Shown: positions 31,444 through 45,293, numbered from the stretch's first letter. The stretch is DNA of 64,000 nucleotides from Sorghum bicolor (GCF_000003195.3 NC_012870.2:20700501-20764500); one strand, 5' to 3'. The notes: generated from the sequence alone by a model not told the origin. Program-made: numbers and translations.

Positions 31444-34400
31444 TCAGAATGGAGCCTCAAGTGATTCATCCCACACATCACCACTTCCATTTGAAGCATC
31501 CTCACCATCTTCTTCCATGGACAATCTAATATATTCTCTATGCGCAAACCGATCCCACTCAGTTAGAGTTGGATTTTCACGTTCCTACAATTAAACATTA
31601 CCCAATTATTTAACTTAAAATTTGACGGCAAATCTAAAGTTTATTAAGGGTTATAATCACCTGGCGAATGAGGAATGGATCACGAGTTTCAAACGCCATG
31701 AACTTGTTGAGATTGAAAAGAATATTGAATATATTCCCTGAGAGTTTACACCGTTTTAAGTCCCGTAGAGTGAAATAGCTCTCATTCTGTAGAAAGAAAA
31801 ATATTTATCAGACCCAGATAAAATGTTTGTGGAATATGTATGAGAATCTACCTCTGGTCCAATCATATCAATCATCTGGCATAGTATGTCCTCAAAAAGC
31901 ACAGGCTCCTGTGCCATGCACTCCATTCGGTGTAATTGCTCCTCGTAGAAAAATTGCATTTCATTGGAAGTTAAAATACCATTACCATCAAGATCGATGC
32001 ACTTAAACCTGTGAAAGTTGTTTACCATATTTCAATAACAATTACAGTATTTCAATAAAATTACGACTATAACCTGAGTTAGGATACAGCAAAGATAGAA
32101 AGTTGTTTCCCTGCAATACCAAATATATATATGTCCATTCAGCCATCTCTCAAATGCATCATGCAACAAATATAAGTCCATGATAACTCCGATGCACCTT
32201 TTTGCTTCATTCTTCCATGTCTACCCCTACCTTAAATGCACATTGATCAATGCGATACACTTGATACTCATCTTAGGTGCTGTTTGGTTGTACGATAGGT
32301 AATGCAAACATAAGGGAATCAAGTTGCAGCAGTATCCGAAATGGAACAAGTGATTACATGATTTGTTTGGTTCACTCCACATCTGTAGCATTATCTGATC
32401 CTGCTGGATGGGGAGTGTAGTCATGATTCTACTAAGCCAGTATTAGTTTGACGGAACCTGATACCAGCACATCACAAGCAAACACGACCTAACGTGATTT
32501 GTTGACACTGTGATCGAACCCCAGGCCAAACCAGTACAACCAAACAGCACCTTAAAGTCTACCAATGATACAAAGTCTAATGGGCAACGTAAGTCTAAAT
32601 GTACTTACATTTGCGATTGAAGGGAGTGCAAAATAATGTATATGCAGTATGTGTGTGTATATAAAAGAAAACAAGATATTATACAAAAGCAATGTCTTCC
32701 TAAAGAAGTTACAAGAAGCTGAATCTTATCTTGTTTTTTATTAAAAAAAAAAAGAAAGGAAACAGAAGTACATGTTTGACAACTTCCAAGTAACATCTGT
32801 CAAGATTACACAAAAAAATGTGGGAGTCCACCAGACCAACATTAATTATGAGTTTTCGGTGGGGCATGGACATGAAAAATAAAATATGCTGGGTGCCCCA
32901 GCCTTGGGAAAAGGATTGCATTCTTCCACTACACATTACTATATTGTGTTTGGTTTTGAGAACCACCTCATACTACACGAGTTGGTGCATCATGAGTTCA
33001 TCCCATGAATTTTGGTGGAATCAACCCATTCCTCATGCATATACTAATTATTAGTTTGTGAGGAATGAGGCGGTGATGGATCAACCATTCTATTACACAA
33101 ACCAAACAAAAAAGTAAGGAGTGACATGATAATGGATCAACTCATTCCTCAAACCAAACACACCCTAAGATTATAAATTGTAAGGTGGAATTATCTCATC
33201 ACATTAAGACAAAAGGAACAGTTCTACAAAAAAATACAGACAACTATTCAGACCACAGCTACCACTTACCAGTATTCAAGGCTAGGCTCAGATGATTTGT
33301 CTTCCTCTGATAATATGAAGTAAACAAAGTCTTCATAACCCATCTTTCCTTCTGACATGCTTGTGAATTTCCTTGGGATCTAATAACAGTAAAAGAGTCA
33401 ATAAGGACACAAGGCACAACATTTTAGTAATAAAGAACTAAGGTTTGAATGCCAAAATGGAATAGACTAACCTGTGTGAAAATTCTATCAACTATTCTAT
33501 AGGTCAACGAATGATTTCCATATCTGATGAGATTTTCCTTATCAATCAAAAAATCGTGATCTGTATCCAGCTCCCAGAATTTACAGTAGATAACATAGAA
33601 GTGCTCATATGAGAAGTATCTGCATCAAATCATGAGCCAAGATTATCAACTTGGGAAACATTATACAAAGGATACTGTTAAGACTATATAAAGAAAACAC
33701 AGTGTGAACAAATGTAATCCACATAAAAACAAATGGAAGCACAGGAAAGGTACTCCCTCCGTTCCAAACTGTAAGTTGTTTTGGCTTTCCTGGGTACATA
33801 GCTTTTGCTATGCAAAAAAACATATGCACTGTGTCTATATGCATAGTAAAAACTATGTATTTAAGAAAGCCAAAACGACTTACAATTTGGAACAGATGGA
33901 GTACAAAAATGCATGTATGCAACTGCAAAATGATAAATAGTCTGATAAAAACCTCAGTTCTGCTCAGAACTCGTATGGTAATACATAATGAATAGACAGT
34001 GGCGATATGTTAGGATGTCATATATAATTACCTCAACACTTTGTTGATATCTTCTTCCTCATCTAACTGCTGAAGTGCAGCAATTAAATTTCCACGTTTG
34101 AGCTCTCTCAGAGTCAGATGGCCATTCCCAGATCTATTTATGGAGTAAAAGATTCTGTATATCACAGTCTCCGCTGAAGAAAACAAGAAATGAATATGAC
34201 ACAGCAAACATTAGCAACAGTCCAAACATTCAGCAAATCTGATCTTAAAAACAAAATGGATAGTTGAGTTAGTTAGTTTTAGTGATGGTTGGTAATGCTC
34301 CAGATTTCATGCAACCAACACTTGTTGCCTACCAGCATTTTCCAATAGCTAAGGGAAAGAATTCAAATCAGGGTGCCATCATTGCCCATAAATTCCTATG

Positions 34401-37400
34401 GCAAGAACCACAAAGTGAAAGACAAGGCTGTCAGGCTACACTAGAACTACTTTAAATGAAAAGGTATCATATTATGTGTCCATGTCTATGTGACAGACAA
34501 GCTTACTGCAAAAACATATAAAAGCCCACAAAAATCATATTTAAAATATGTCTACAAAAGACCGATCGACTGTGAACACCTACCACTGTAAGGATGCTGC
34601 TCTACCACCAAGTAAAGGGTTTGCCATTCATATGTGCATTTATCAAGGAATAGAAGAACAAAAAAGCATGGAAAAGGACATCTATGAAGTATAAATTGGA
34701 CTATTGGAGTGAATTAATTCTCAAGTCTGCTAATTCACTTGGACTTTGGATAGCAGGAATTACCATATCTCTCCTGAAATTCGGGGGTCCCTTGTAAAAA
34801 CTCTAAGCCAGGGTGAGTTGCCAGTAGTTCTTTCAGGACAGGCTTGAAGTCATCCTGCACATATTACATCGAATATATTTTTTCCCCAACAGTATAAAAT
34901 TAGTCACAGAATGAAAGAACTAAAATCTCTCCTAGATTCATCTTTGCCCTTGTTAACACTGAGAACATTAAGAAAATAACTGACCTGAGTGAGATATGTG
35001 TAACCCGGCTTTCTTAATATTTCAAATATTTGACTAGCCATATCCATTGTAATCTTATTGTCATTGATCCAGTACTCAACAAATGCATCCCTGTGTTTAG
35101 ATAGAGTTAGACTACCATACTTAAATCTGATATGCAATATCAATGTTCTTCAGAATAATCAGTGTTGGTAAAACAGACTGCCATTTTACATAGAATCACT
35201 AGTACAATTTGTCACATGTAGAGATGCAAGTTTGATGAAAGGCAGGTCAACCCAAAACCCACTCTTCCATACTGAACTCTACCTCCACCTAATAGTGTTT
35301 TGTTTTTTCTTTTTTTTTTCTAGGATTTACAGACCAGATGAAGTACTGTGCGTCATTGGGTTAATTAACACATTTTTTTCCTAATTGTTCAAACATAGTA
35401 ATGAAAACATTATTAAAAATAGATCACATTCCCAACTAATAATTGAGAAACTATGAAACAAAAGCAGAAGTTGAGTGACGCCAAATTGTACCATCAAAGC
35501 TATAGTGCATGTTACATGATCTGACACATTAGCAGGCGAAAGGTAAGCTAGAAGCTGCAACACTTCTCTTAATGAACAAATTCAGCAGATCATGAAGCCT
35601 GCAACCCAAAAGGTTCCAAACCAGTGGCTAAGGTACGATCTAGCATTACAGGTATGAACGAAATCAAAGAAAAGCTAGCATCAGTGATTCAAGGAGGAAG
35701 CAGGATAACAGAAACCACTTTTGTATGTATCAATGTTTTTGCAATGGCAACTTTGCTAGACCTTGTAACCACTAACCAGTAACCTATATAATTCCTTTGA
35801 AGAGAAATATACATATGAATGCAGCTTTCAACCAAAACGTTGAAGCCATTTGTGTGATAGAGAACGTATCACTTAACCTTGAAATGCCATGCCCAGTAGT
35901 CCAGGTACTAGTCAAACATGATACACCACTAGAACTGTAAGCACTTGCATGAACAAGATAAAACTAACTGACCAATATACTCCCTCCATTCCAAAATGTC
36001 AGATGCTTTAATTTTGTCGAGTCAAAATTCTCTAACTTTGAAATATTTATGGAAAGTATATTATCACCCACCCCCAAAAGAAAAGAAAAAAGTACAAAAT
36101 GTAGGGGTTTTTTAGCCCTCTCAACTATTCTCAAAATGCAAGTCAACCTAGAACTTCTATGCACCTTTTACCTTTTTCTTCCATACACTTAATAAATGCC
36201 AATACTCTCACAGATGAATGAGCTCTCTTTCCCAATGCAGAATAATGAAGGGCAACAAGGTCATTTGACCTACTTTCTTAATCCTTGTGCACAAATCTTA
36301 AACAATAAGAGGGGTTTAGCACCTACTGTACCAAATAAATGCACTATCATGGCGGACTTGATGAAACAAATTTGATGCTGTGGATGTTGGTGCACTTTTT
36401 TATAAACTTGGGCAAAGCGAAGTTTGGCTAAGGTCAAAACAAAAAACACCTTAGATTTTGGTGGTTGTTTTTTAACTCATAATTATCTTAATGATCTTTT
36501 TAGTAGTTGAACAGCCCACAGTCGATTAAAGCATCATGTGGTGGCTTAAAACGAATGGTCAACATGTGATATCCAACTAAAGTGCTGAAAACCAATTATA
36601 AGTTGTGGCAAAAGCAAAGATTAATGTTTGTCTTCAAGTGACAAAGGAGGTAAAAGGCATAAAAATATATTATCGCAATCAAGTAGAACTGGCATTTAGC
36701 ATGTTTACAAGCTTAAACGAGGACATAGAATAAACCAACACCCCAAAGAATAAAGAACAAACTGAAATAGGATAAGGAGACACTGGCCCGACATCTAAAA
36801 GTAACTATAGTTCCTCAACTGGATCTTTACATCATTACATGGGCGTCACCATAGACCTAGGGTTCAGATGTCGAACATCATACCTTGAGACAGTTCCAGT
36901 GCATGCAACATCAATTTTCTTGAAAAGAACACTAGAGAAGAATGAAGGAAGTTTACATATGTCCTTTGTGACCGATCTGAATTCTGGTATGGACAAGTAA
37001 AAGTATATGAGCTTCAGAAGTTATTGCAATGGCAGAAAGGAAGCCGTGAAGCCATACTCACCTTGAATCTGAAGTCCCTCCCCACCAAAAAATAGATGAT
37101 CTGTTCTTGATAAGCACTGCTCCTTCAAATCTTTTGTAGGAGGACGCCCATTCTTGAAGTAAAACTATAGAACATATTGGTCCAGGAAATTTTATGCTTA
37201 AACAATGACTGTAGCAACAAAAACTTCAATAATAGTTACAAGGGCAATTGTGAAATACCTGAGGTATAACTTCTCTCACTGGTTCACTAACTAATTTTAA
37301 TGGAGAACCCAAGGACGATGGTCCAGCTCCAGATCCTCGTCTCATAACACGGGGGGACCCAGAAGTGCTCCTAGGAGAAAGTGGTGGAGCACTACCAGCA

Positions 37401-40210
37401 GGAAACATCGACGGTAGGGAACTGCTTGAAGCAGCATTTGTGCTAGCAGAGCTTCCAACAACATTAAGCACGGCACCAGTCTTTGCATCCTCAATCAAAG
37501 ACTTTACCTAAGGTACATGAAAATAAACACTGTAAGAAACTGCACATCTGACTTCCTACCTACTCCCTCCGTTCCAAACTGTAATTCGTTTTGGCTTTTC
37601 TAGATACATAGCTTTTGCTATGCATCTAGATATACACAGTCTAGATACATAATAAAATCTATGAATCTAGAAAAGACAAAATGACTAACAATTTGAGACA
37701 GAGGGAGTACACTGCAGAGTTTCAGATCACTCACATAAACACAGAAAGAAAAACTAAACAATTTACAATAATGAAAGTTATTACAAAAGATCTGCATTTG
37801 CTGGAGAGGATACCTATAGATAATCACACACAAGGAAAAAATCACACAGCAGATGTGCAAATACAGCTCTAACAGTGGTAGTGGTCGCAAAGGAAGGAGA
37901 ATATTGTAGTACCATTGGATAAAGTAGCAGTATCCTCATAATTCATAAAAAAGCCTAAATCTGTAGGGAACACTACTGTAGGTTTCATAAAGCATCATAT
38001 TGCCAATGCAAATTTTCCATTTTCACCCCTAGGTATCATGCATTTATTCAATCAATTCAAGCCTTAAACCCATCCACTTATATCTGCAATTGGCCATCCT
38101 TATTTCCCGATGGAAAATCTTAAGGGCAAACAGATATATTTAGAAACCAAAACATACCAGGCCACAGAAAGAGTTATAGCTTCCAATATATCTATGTTAA
38201 GTACATATCAAGGCCCATTCTATAGGCCCATATGGCCCATGAGGCTCTCTATATAATGTCATCTCCACTAATGGAGTCATTGTCTTCTGAAATCTTTGAG
38301 ATTAGTAACATGGTATCAAAGTCATGGATTAGCGGTGGGGTTAGTGCTAATCCAATGTTTTAACTTTCAACCCAACCATGATCCACTCTTCCTTCCGGTG
38401 TCTTCATCCTCCGTTCAGCCGGTGCATTGTTCGTCTGCTCGCTGTTGTGCTATAGAAAAAATAACCTACTGTAGTGGTAGCACCAGTGGTCGTTACATGG
38501 TCTATTGCTGCAGCACCGCAAACGGATACTGTTTTGAATTTTGAAACAACAATAAGGTTCATATATATAATACCTAAACAAACATGCATAAACTAAGCTA
38601 CCAAGGAGCACTTGAGAGCAGTCAAAGGAACAGCGCACACTCTCTCAACTCAAAAGTCATTGAACTCAGCGTCAAATATAAATAGATGCAGTTGTTCACA
38701 AAAAGCTACCGGCGACAAACCAGAAATGAGCTAAGAGTCAAAATCAGCATCACTGTTGGAAAGTTAAAATATAGCACAGCTAATTAAAAATATTCTGCAT
38801 GCCTCTACCGTAATGCTATTGCAAAGAGAAAACCTCAAGTCCAAAATTTCATGTCCATGAAAAGGTAGAATCAATATATGTACTAGGCCCCCAATAAGCA
38901 CTTTGCAAAACTGATGGACAACACAACCTAACTCAAATTGGAGACAGGCATAGCTAACCATCTTAAGCTAGTGTTCTTATAGTGCAGCACCAAAATAATG
39001 GCATCAATAGGAATGTACATGTTTGCATACCCAACAGATACGACCTGCCCATAAAGCTCAGACCACCTCACTAGTATCAACCGCCAGCTACTCTCTTAAA
39101 CTCTACTTATACAGCAATCAGGCCCGTCCTTAGGGGCGTGAGGCCGGTGCGACCAAATTGAGGGCCCCAAGGTGACACTAATCAGATCACTGTATATGGC
39201 ACATATCTCCTACAAATATGATACATGCTCATGTCACCAAGTTACTAAAATTCAGAAAACAATGGTAGCGTAGATAACAATAAAGTAATTCAATGAAGAT
39301 AAAGATCACTACCAGACTCTCAGCCATAAGTTGCTTATAAATGATTCAATGTGGTATTAAAACCTTGATATCAGAAAAAAAAAAGAATAATCCATCCAAC
39401 AGAGATGGCATCTACCAAATTAATGAGTTTCCAGAGACAGTCATAGAACTGTCAGACAGCACAACAGCATGAGGAAAAAAAATGTTTAGCAACATGAATC
39501 CTTTGCACTAACTGTATATGCATTTTAAGCAGTCTTCTATGGTTGTCACTTAAATCGACAAATTAACAAGTCTGATCGAATAATTAACTAAGAAAGGGCA
39601 CCCCAACCTTCCAGGTTCACTAAACTACAGAGCTTGGGAGTGCAGAGTTTAAAATAATCAAAGCTCAGATGAAGACCCAGAGATAATCACAGGAAGCAGA
39701 GACAAATGCTATATCCATGCTGCCCAGTTACACTGAAATTTACATTGGCGAGTTTCCAAGAACAAGATCATATAGACCAAGAAACATAAGTACGAAGAAA
39801 GACAAGCCAAGCCACTAAATGAACCCTGCAGTTTGGCCTACCAAACTCAATCATCATACTTCATCGAAGTCACAAGCTCGTAAATGCGATATACGAAGTA
39901 ACAACCTAACCAGTACGCGCCGCAGCACAAAGGACGCCAACCAAAACGTTCGAACGATGGTTCTAACTTGTCTGAGCCTAAGATCAGAGTCCATAGAAAT
40001 TTAAGCACAGAGCAAAGCAGCAAGCGAGGAAAGCGAGAGGGCGCGTTGAAGGGATACCAGTTTGGCCGTCTCGGGTAGCACGAGCCACTGCGAGTAGAGC
40101 GCATCAGCTATTATGGAGTTCTCACGAAGCGCGCCCGGCGCGAGCTCCGCCAGCTGCAGCAGCTCCGGGTCCAGCGCTGCCGCGTCCCTCCTCGCCGGCT
40201 CCACCTCCAT
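31444..40210 (-). CDS. Serine/threonine protein phosphatase 2A regulatory subunit B'' (EF-hand)
   Basis: B'' subunits bind the PP2A scaffold and catalytic subunits and choose substrates in a calcium-sensitive way. Twelve exons join in phase to 541 residues: 40058-40210, 37259-37507, 37062-37164, 36884-36983, 34985-35090, 34764-34854, 34032-34173, 33472-33619, 33270-33379, 31852-32008, 31661-31786, 31444-31584. The N-terminus is followed by a Ser/Pro-rich segment (residues 52-134, [17 protein letters not shown]) and the conserved core ([18 protein letters not shown]). A degenerate EF loop follows at about 333-344 ([13 protein letters not shown]), then a canonical EF-hand at about 406-417 ([12 protein letters not shown]). 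The protein ends [12 protein letters not shown]. Its length matches the Arabidopsis At5g44090/At1g54450 group (about 540 residues). The start ATG is the first of the GC-rich leading exon. Introns carry several MITEs and a TRIM remnant without disturbing any splice site. Confidence 0.96.
32276..32551. mobile_element. Tourist-like MITE in a PP2A B'' intron, TTA duplication
   Basis: GGTGCTGTTTGGTTGTAC and its exact inverted copy GTACAACCAAACAGCACC end a 276-bp element. TTA is duplicated at 32273-32275 and 32552-32554. It lies in the intron between exons 9 and 10. The perfect 18-bp ends suggest a young copy of a family different from the GGCCTTGTTTAG one. Confidence 0.9.
32943..33170. mobile_element. 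MITE in the same PP2A B'' intron
   Basis: TTGTGTTTGGTTTTGAG at the left pairs with CTCAAACCAAACACACC at the right, followed by TCATTCCTC-type arms. It is about 228 bp. The exact duplication was not settled. Confidence 0.6.
33753..33901. mobile_element. Stowaway MITE in a PP2A B'' intron
   Basis: CTCCCTCCGTTCCAAACTGT and its inverted copy (ACAATTTGGAACAGATGGAG) enclose 149 bp with TA on both sides. The arms pair over most of the length (GTTGTTTTGGCTTTC), giving a hairpin. The intron lies between exons 7 and 8. Confidence 0.9.
35980..36060. mobile_element. One-ended Stowaway remnant
   Basis: CTCCCTCCATTCCAAAATGT starts a typical Stowaway left arm with AGTCAAAATTCTCTAACTTTG, but no matching right arm is visible. 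It lies in the intron between exons 4 and 5. Confidence 0.45.
37563..37707. mobile_element. Stowaway MITE in a PP2A B'' intron, sister of the copy at 33753
   Basis: CTCCCTCCGTTCCAAACTGT to its inverted counterpart, 145 bp, with TA on both sides. It shares GGCTTTTCTAGATACATAGC and the centre TTTTGCTATGCA with the copy at 33753-33901. It sits just 55 bp before the acceptor of exon 2. Confidence 0.9.
38195..38460 (+). mobile_element. Possible TRIM retrotransposon remnant (5' LTR and primer site)
   Basis: A 116-bp segment starts TGTTAAGTACATATCAAGGC, ends TTAGTAACA (38310) and contains GGCCCATATGGCCCATGAGG. TGGTATCAAAGTCATGG follows at once, close to the initiator-tRNA-Met primer site TGGTATCAGAGC. 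A short LTR joined to such a site is the layout of a TRIM. No 3' LTR was found, so the element is truncated. It lies in intron 1 of PP2A B''. Confidence 0.55.
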
Positions 40211-40552
40211 TACTCCAAAGCTCTAGAGGCCTTCTCATACACCAAGCGGGCCACCAAAACCCAGATCTGCCTCCGCGCGTCCGGACGCTGTTCCGGCGGG
40301 GAGGAAGGGCGCAAATCGGAGCTCAGCGGGATCAGCGAGGAGCAACGAAGAAGGATCGAGTGCCGGCAGCAGCGGGATCTGAAGCGACGGCTGGAGGCGC
40401 GGGGCGGGAGTAGGCGAAACCCTAGGCAAGCAGCCGAGCGAGGAGGAGGAGGAGACGGGAAGACGGCGATGTGGTAATGGTGGGCGTCGATATAACAGCG
40501 GAGGGCAAAATAAACTTGTCTTTCGGATGCCACTTTCGGTTTGGGCTACTAA

Positions 40553-40898
40553 GGCGCTGTTTAGATTAGAAATAAAAATTTTTTTTGTGTCACATCGGAT
40601 GTGTCGGAAGGATGTCGAGAGGAGTTTTTAGAAACTAATAAAAAAACAAATTACATAACTCGTCAGGAAACTGCAAGACAAATCTATTAAGCATAATTAA
40701 TCTATCATTAGCACATGTGGGTTACTGTAGCACTTAAGGCTAATCATGGAGTAACTAGGCTTAAAAAATTCGTCTCGCGATTTTTAACCAAACTGTGTAA
40801 TTAGTTTATTTTTTTATGTACATTTAATGTTCCATGCATGTGTCTAAAGATTCGATGGGATAGATGAAAAAATTTTGGGTGGGGAACTAAACAGGGCT
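40553..40898. mobile_element. Tourist-like MITE upstream of the PP2A B'' gene
   Basis: GGCGCTGTTTAGATTAG and the inverted GGAACTAAACAGGGCT enclose about 346 bp. TAA flanks both sides. It lies about 340 bp upstream of the PP2A start codon, so within or next to the promoter. Confidence 0.7.
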
Positions 40899-40944
40899 TA
40901 AGCTAGAATTGAGCAAAATAAATTTGTCTTTCCGAGTAGATCTA

Positions 40945-41186
40945 GGCCTTGTTTAGTTTTAAAAAATTTTACAAAATTTTTCAGATTCCCCGGCACATTA
41001 AATCTTTAGACGCATATATGAAATATTAAATAAAAATAAAAATAAAAACTAATTGCACAGTTTGGTCGGAATTGATGAGACAAATCTTTTAAGTCTAGTT
41101 AGTCCATAATTAGATAATATTTGTCAAATACAAACGAAAGTAATACTATTCCTATTTTGCAAAAATTTTTGGAACTAAACAAGGCC
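40945..41186. mobile_element. Tourist-like MITE with CTA duplication
   Basis: GGCCTTGTTTAGTTTTAAAA and the inverted TTGGAACTAAACAAGGCC enclose 242 bp. CTA is duplicated at 40942-40944 and 41187-41189. Compared with the copies at 15074 and 28376 it is in the opposite orientation. Confidence 0.9.
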
Positions 41187-41315
41187 CTATGCATACACCA
41201 ATGCACGTCTCTTTGAACTTCCAATTCCAAAATCTAAAAACAGCGTAGAAATATAACGTTATACTGTAACATGTTAGCTCGTATGGATTATACACACAAA
41301 AAAAATTGTAAGACT

Positions 41316-41617
41316 GAGGAGGTGTTTAATTCTCCTTTCATCCAAAAAATTATGGGTTTTGTTCCATCATTTTTTGCATAATAGAACTAAACACTATATA
41401 AATTTTTTAACAAAATGATTGTCATTCTTTATTTTGAAATTTTGTCTCAAGGGTAAAAAAAGCCTAAAAGAGCCTCACGAGACCATAACGAGGACAATAA
41501 ATTCTGTATTTTGAATTGATATAAACATAACTCTAAAATTTTAGTATTTCGTATTTCATCATTCCAAAGTAGTTGTTATTTTGCATTTTGTATTCCATGA
41601 GGAACTAAACAGGCCGT
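41316..41617. mobile_element. Diverged Tourist-like MITE
   Basis: GAGGAGGTGTTTAATTCTCC at the left pairs with GAGGAACTAAACAGGCCGTG at the right. The body is AT-rich with no clear duplication. Confidence 0.5.
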
Positions 41618-44600
41618 GAATGCCTAGATGAAGTACAAACAAAAGACAGAGATTGGATAGGAGGAGGTGATACAACTATGAAATTTAGTATCGTGATAGA
41701 ATTTCTCCAAATTTCTATGAAACAAGGCATTCTACGTGAGTTTTAGAGGATTGATTCTCTTTTTTAGAGGATTTCATTAGAAAATAGTGAATTGTGTCAT
41801 GCATTTTAAATTTTCCCCCACTTCTCATATAGAGGTCTATGAATCCTTTTTCTCATCTAAGACCATAAACTTTGTCCATGTTCTACTGTTCTAGTCGTCA
41901 TCCAAAACAGGCAACATAGAACTCTATCACTAGTGAATTTGATGTGGTGCCATGTGCTCTTTTTTTTCATAAACTTAAACTTTGGAAATCATAGAAAAAA
42001 TAAAGAGAAAGAAATAAGTGATGCTACATTATGCATGTTCAGCGGAGTGTTTGTTTGGTGCATGGACTAAACTGTTGAAATGCTTTGACCCGTTTGTACA
42101 TAGACACTACTCATTGTTGCGTATGAGTTTAGTACCACACTACTTACACAGAAATTACACAGAAATGTAAGAAGGTGCACCAGAAGACTAGAGGATAGCT
42201 ATATAGAAGCAACACAACAATTATATGTTGACGCAAAACCACACTACTTTATTGACAATGAGACTTAAAATAGAGATTTGATCAATACAAAAATATTTAA
42301 TTTAAATTAAAGCATGGAGTACAGAAACTGCCTGGGTCATCTAACTTGGGGGGTCTCTTATTTTGAATGAATGCGCTGCATTCCTTAGTAAGAGTAACCA
42401 CTTCTGGCTTGTTAATGTTTCGAGGTAGGAAAGCTGACACTCTCTAGGTTGTTTTGCGACCAAGTGGTGTAGAAAAAGAAGAAACCATTGGACTACCTTC
42501 TCAGGAAAACCAGTGGGAGGTCACTTTAATCATTAATTAAACTAAAATGTTGTTTATCAAAAAAAATAAACTAAAGTGTTTTTATTCGGATGTTGTCTAG
42601 ATTTTTATTTTGTTATATCCGAGTTAAAATATTGAACATTAGTATTTGATGCTTATAAGCCATCGTATCCGATAAAGAATTTTAAAGTATTTATTATCAA
42701 GTATAAATATTTAAATTTGTATCTAATATTTGAAAATTTGTCTAGATAACCAAGAAAAATATTTGTACTATTTGCATTCTTAGGTGTGTGTGTCTATTAC
42801 GGGTACAATATCCAGATTCAAGTGGCATGAGCTAGATATAGAATTAAATGTGTTACCTATCAAGAGGGATGCAAGATTGAGTGTATTGATAAGTCATAGT
42901 GCTCAAATTAATCTAACCAAGTGCCAACTAGAGAGAAAACTTGTCACAACACTTTCGCATGATGATCTTGAAACTTGTATTTTAGTTGTGATGGATAACC
43001 CTCTACTAAGCTTTTCATAGAGTCAAGATCAATAATTAAGAGTTTAGAAAGAGAAGTTATGCCTGTTTTAGTTGGCATGTGGTAGGGAATCCAGGTTTGG
43101 CCAAAATTTTTCAACTAAGGTAAAAATTTCTAAGGGAATATTAGCTTTACAAGTCTCAGAATTTCCGATCCTGACTAAAGTTACTGATCCTATGCAGAAA
43201 GCTTTTAGGGGTTGGTTATTTATACCCTCTCTCGCCTTCTCTCCATAGAGCTCCTCAACCATGAAAAACATCACTCCATAGGCCAGAGAAACTCTCCCAT
43301 ATCTCTTTGTGAGGATTGATTAATTCTTGTGAAATATAGAGAGTTGGTTGAGAAATTGGGTGATTGAGAGTAAGAGAGAGAGCAATACCACCCTTAAACA
43401 GTTGTAGACTTCGTCGAACATTTTGGTGAAGTGTTTGTTACTCTTAGATACGAGGCCTCCTAGATGACAAAAGAGTTGCATGGTGAGCTTCCATGCTTGT
43501 GGTGAGTTGTGAGGAGTTTTTGAATACCCTAATTTTGCCTCCACGAGAAAAAAACTAAAATAATAAAGTGAAGAAAGTGGTTGAACGAGGCTCGACTTTC
43601 TTGGGAGCTCCTCAACGGAGACGTAGAGTAAATCCAAACTTCGTAAACAAACTAGGTGTCTTTTCTACTTGTTCTTGTGTTCTTGTTCTTCAAGATTTAA
43701 TTTTGGCGATTTGCCACGTTCCACTTTTTCTTGTATTCTGGTTCTTCAAGATTCATCATTGGTGATTTGCCCCTATATCCACTTGTTTCATGTGTTTCTT
43801 GTTGTAGATTTTGGGAGGAATTAACTCACTACATGGTCAACAACTCTCGATAACAAGCAGAATTGATTAAATACGTCCAAACTTTGTCGATTATGATTTC
43901 AAATTACTTTGTGTGACCAGAATTCCGATCTTGTTATCCAAAGTTTTATATTTTCAGGAACGTCTATTCACCCCCCTAAGGTTAGTGTCAGTATGGATTC
44001 TAAGACTTTTATATGTTGGAAACATTGTAGACAAGTTTTCTCTCTATGAAACTCATTCCATCCTTATAAAGTTTCGTCATCTCTCTTTTCATTTATATCA
44101 TATCATGTAGCTTATTCAATACCTATAGAACTCCAATAAATTCTCCACTAAGTGACTTTCATATATTAACCCATAATTATTAATGGATTCAAGTTGCTTG
44201 AAGGGTCTGTTTGGTTCAATCGTGAGCTATAAAAAAAAGCTAATGTGAGCTACGGTCTATGAAAATTGATGTTAGATATATGTTGTGGAAATATTGTAAG
44301 TTGTTTAACTAAAACAACTATGAAACATGCTCTCTATTTATCTCCTTTGAAATATCCATAAAACATCTCTATACTTCCATCCATTTGAAAAAGCTGGAAG
44401 CCGAAAGTAGAGTCAAGGTGCAACAAAAATTATACTACATGAAAAATTCTCCTTAAAATGGTAATTTTAGGTTTCATTCATTTATAGCGGGTTTGATAGG
44501 GATCCAGACTCTCCAACGTTTCAATACCATATTTTCTTTAAAACATTTATCTGTTGAATCATAATCACTTGATATAACTATTTACCTATTCGTTGGATTC

Positions 44601-44734
44601 TTGAAACTAAAACTAGAATAAGTCAGAGCCTGACTTTAGGTGTTCAATCTATACTGATAGAAAACAAAAATCAGTTTGAAATAATTCACGTAAAATAGGG
44701 CCTAAAACGTCTCACGCTGCTAAACACACACCTT
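41618..44734. other. 3.1-kb intergenic AT-rich DNA with retroelement-like scraps
   Basis: No gene is supported. A 78-codon frame at 42784-43020 has no recognisable domain. GTCTATTCACCCCCCTAAGG near 43,961 resembles the inner edge of the LTR-like family elsewhere in the window, but no ends are found. GGGTCTGTTTGGTTCAATCG near 44,205 looks like one MITE end without a partner. Confidence 0.4.
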
Positions 44735-44963
44735 TTTGTTAAGGTTCTCAAATTTTTTCAAGATTCCTCGTCACATCGAATCTTACGGTATATACATGAA
44801 GTATTAAATATAATTAAGAAAGATAGCTAATTGCACAGTTTACCTATAATTTATGAGAAATCTTTTAAGCCTAACTAATCTATAATTTGAATAATAATGG
44901 TCAAATAAAGCCAAAAATACTATAGTAGCGAAACCCAAATTTTTTCGCGGATTAAACAAGGCA
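44735..44963. mobile_element. Diverged Tourist-like MITE (GGCCTTGTTTAG family)
   Basis: The family body is recognisable in reverse orientation (tcacatcgaatcttacg, gcacagttta, aatcttttaagcctaacta), with the right end ATTAAACAAGGC. The left end is decayed. Confidence 0.6.
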
Positions 44964-45051
44964 TAATGCTTTTTTTTGGTAGCAGCTTAAACTTCCACTC
45001 AGGAGAAAGCAACGAGGCTGCCACATGCCACGAAAAGTAAAAACACACCCA

Positions 45052-45293
45052 GGCCTTGTTTAGTTCCAAAATTTTTACAAAATAGAAATAGTAGTACTTT
45101 TATTTATATTTGACAAATATTGTCCAATCATGAACTAACTAGACTTAAAAGATTCGTCTCATTAATTCCAACCAAACTATTCAATTAATTTTTATTTTCA
45201 TCTATATCTAATACTTCATGCATGTGTTTAAAGATTTGATGTGACAAAAAATCTGAAAAATTTTACAAAATTTTTTGGTAACTACACAAGGCC
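45052..45293. mobile_element. Tourist-like MITE in the VPS2 promoter, CCA duplication
   Basis: GGCCTTGTTTAGTTCC and the inverted GGTAACTACACAAGGCC enclose 242 bp. CCA is duplicated at 45049-45051 and 45294-45296. Its edge is 106 bp from the VPS2 ATG, so it probably forms part of the proximal promoter. Confidence 0.9.
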
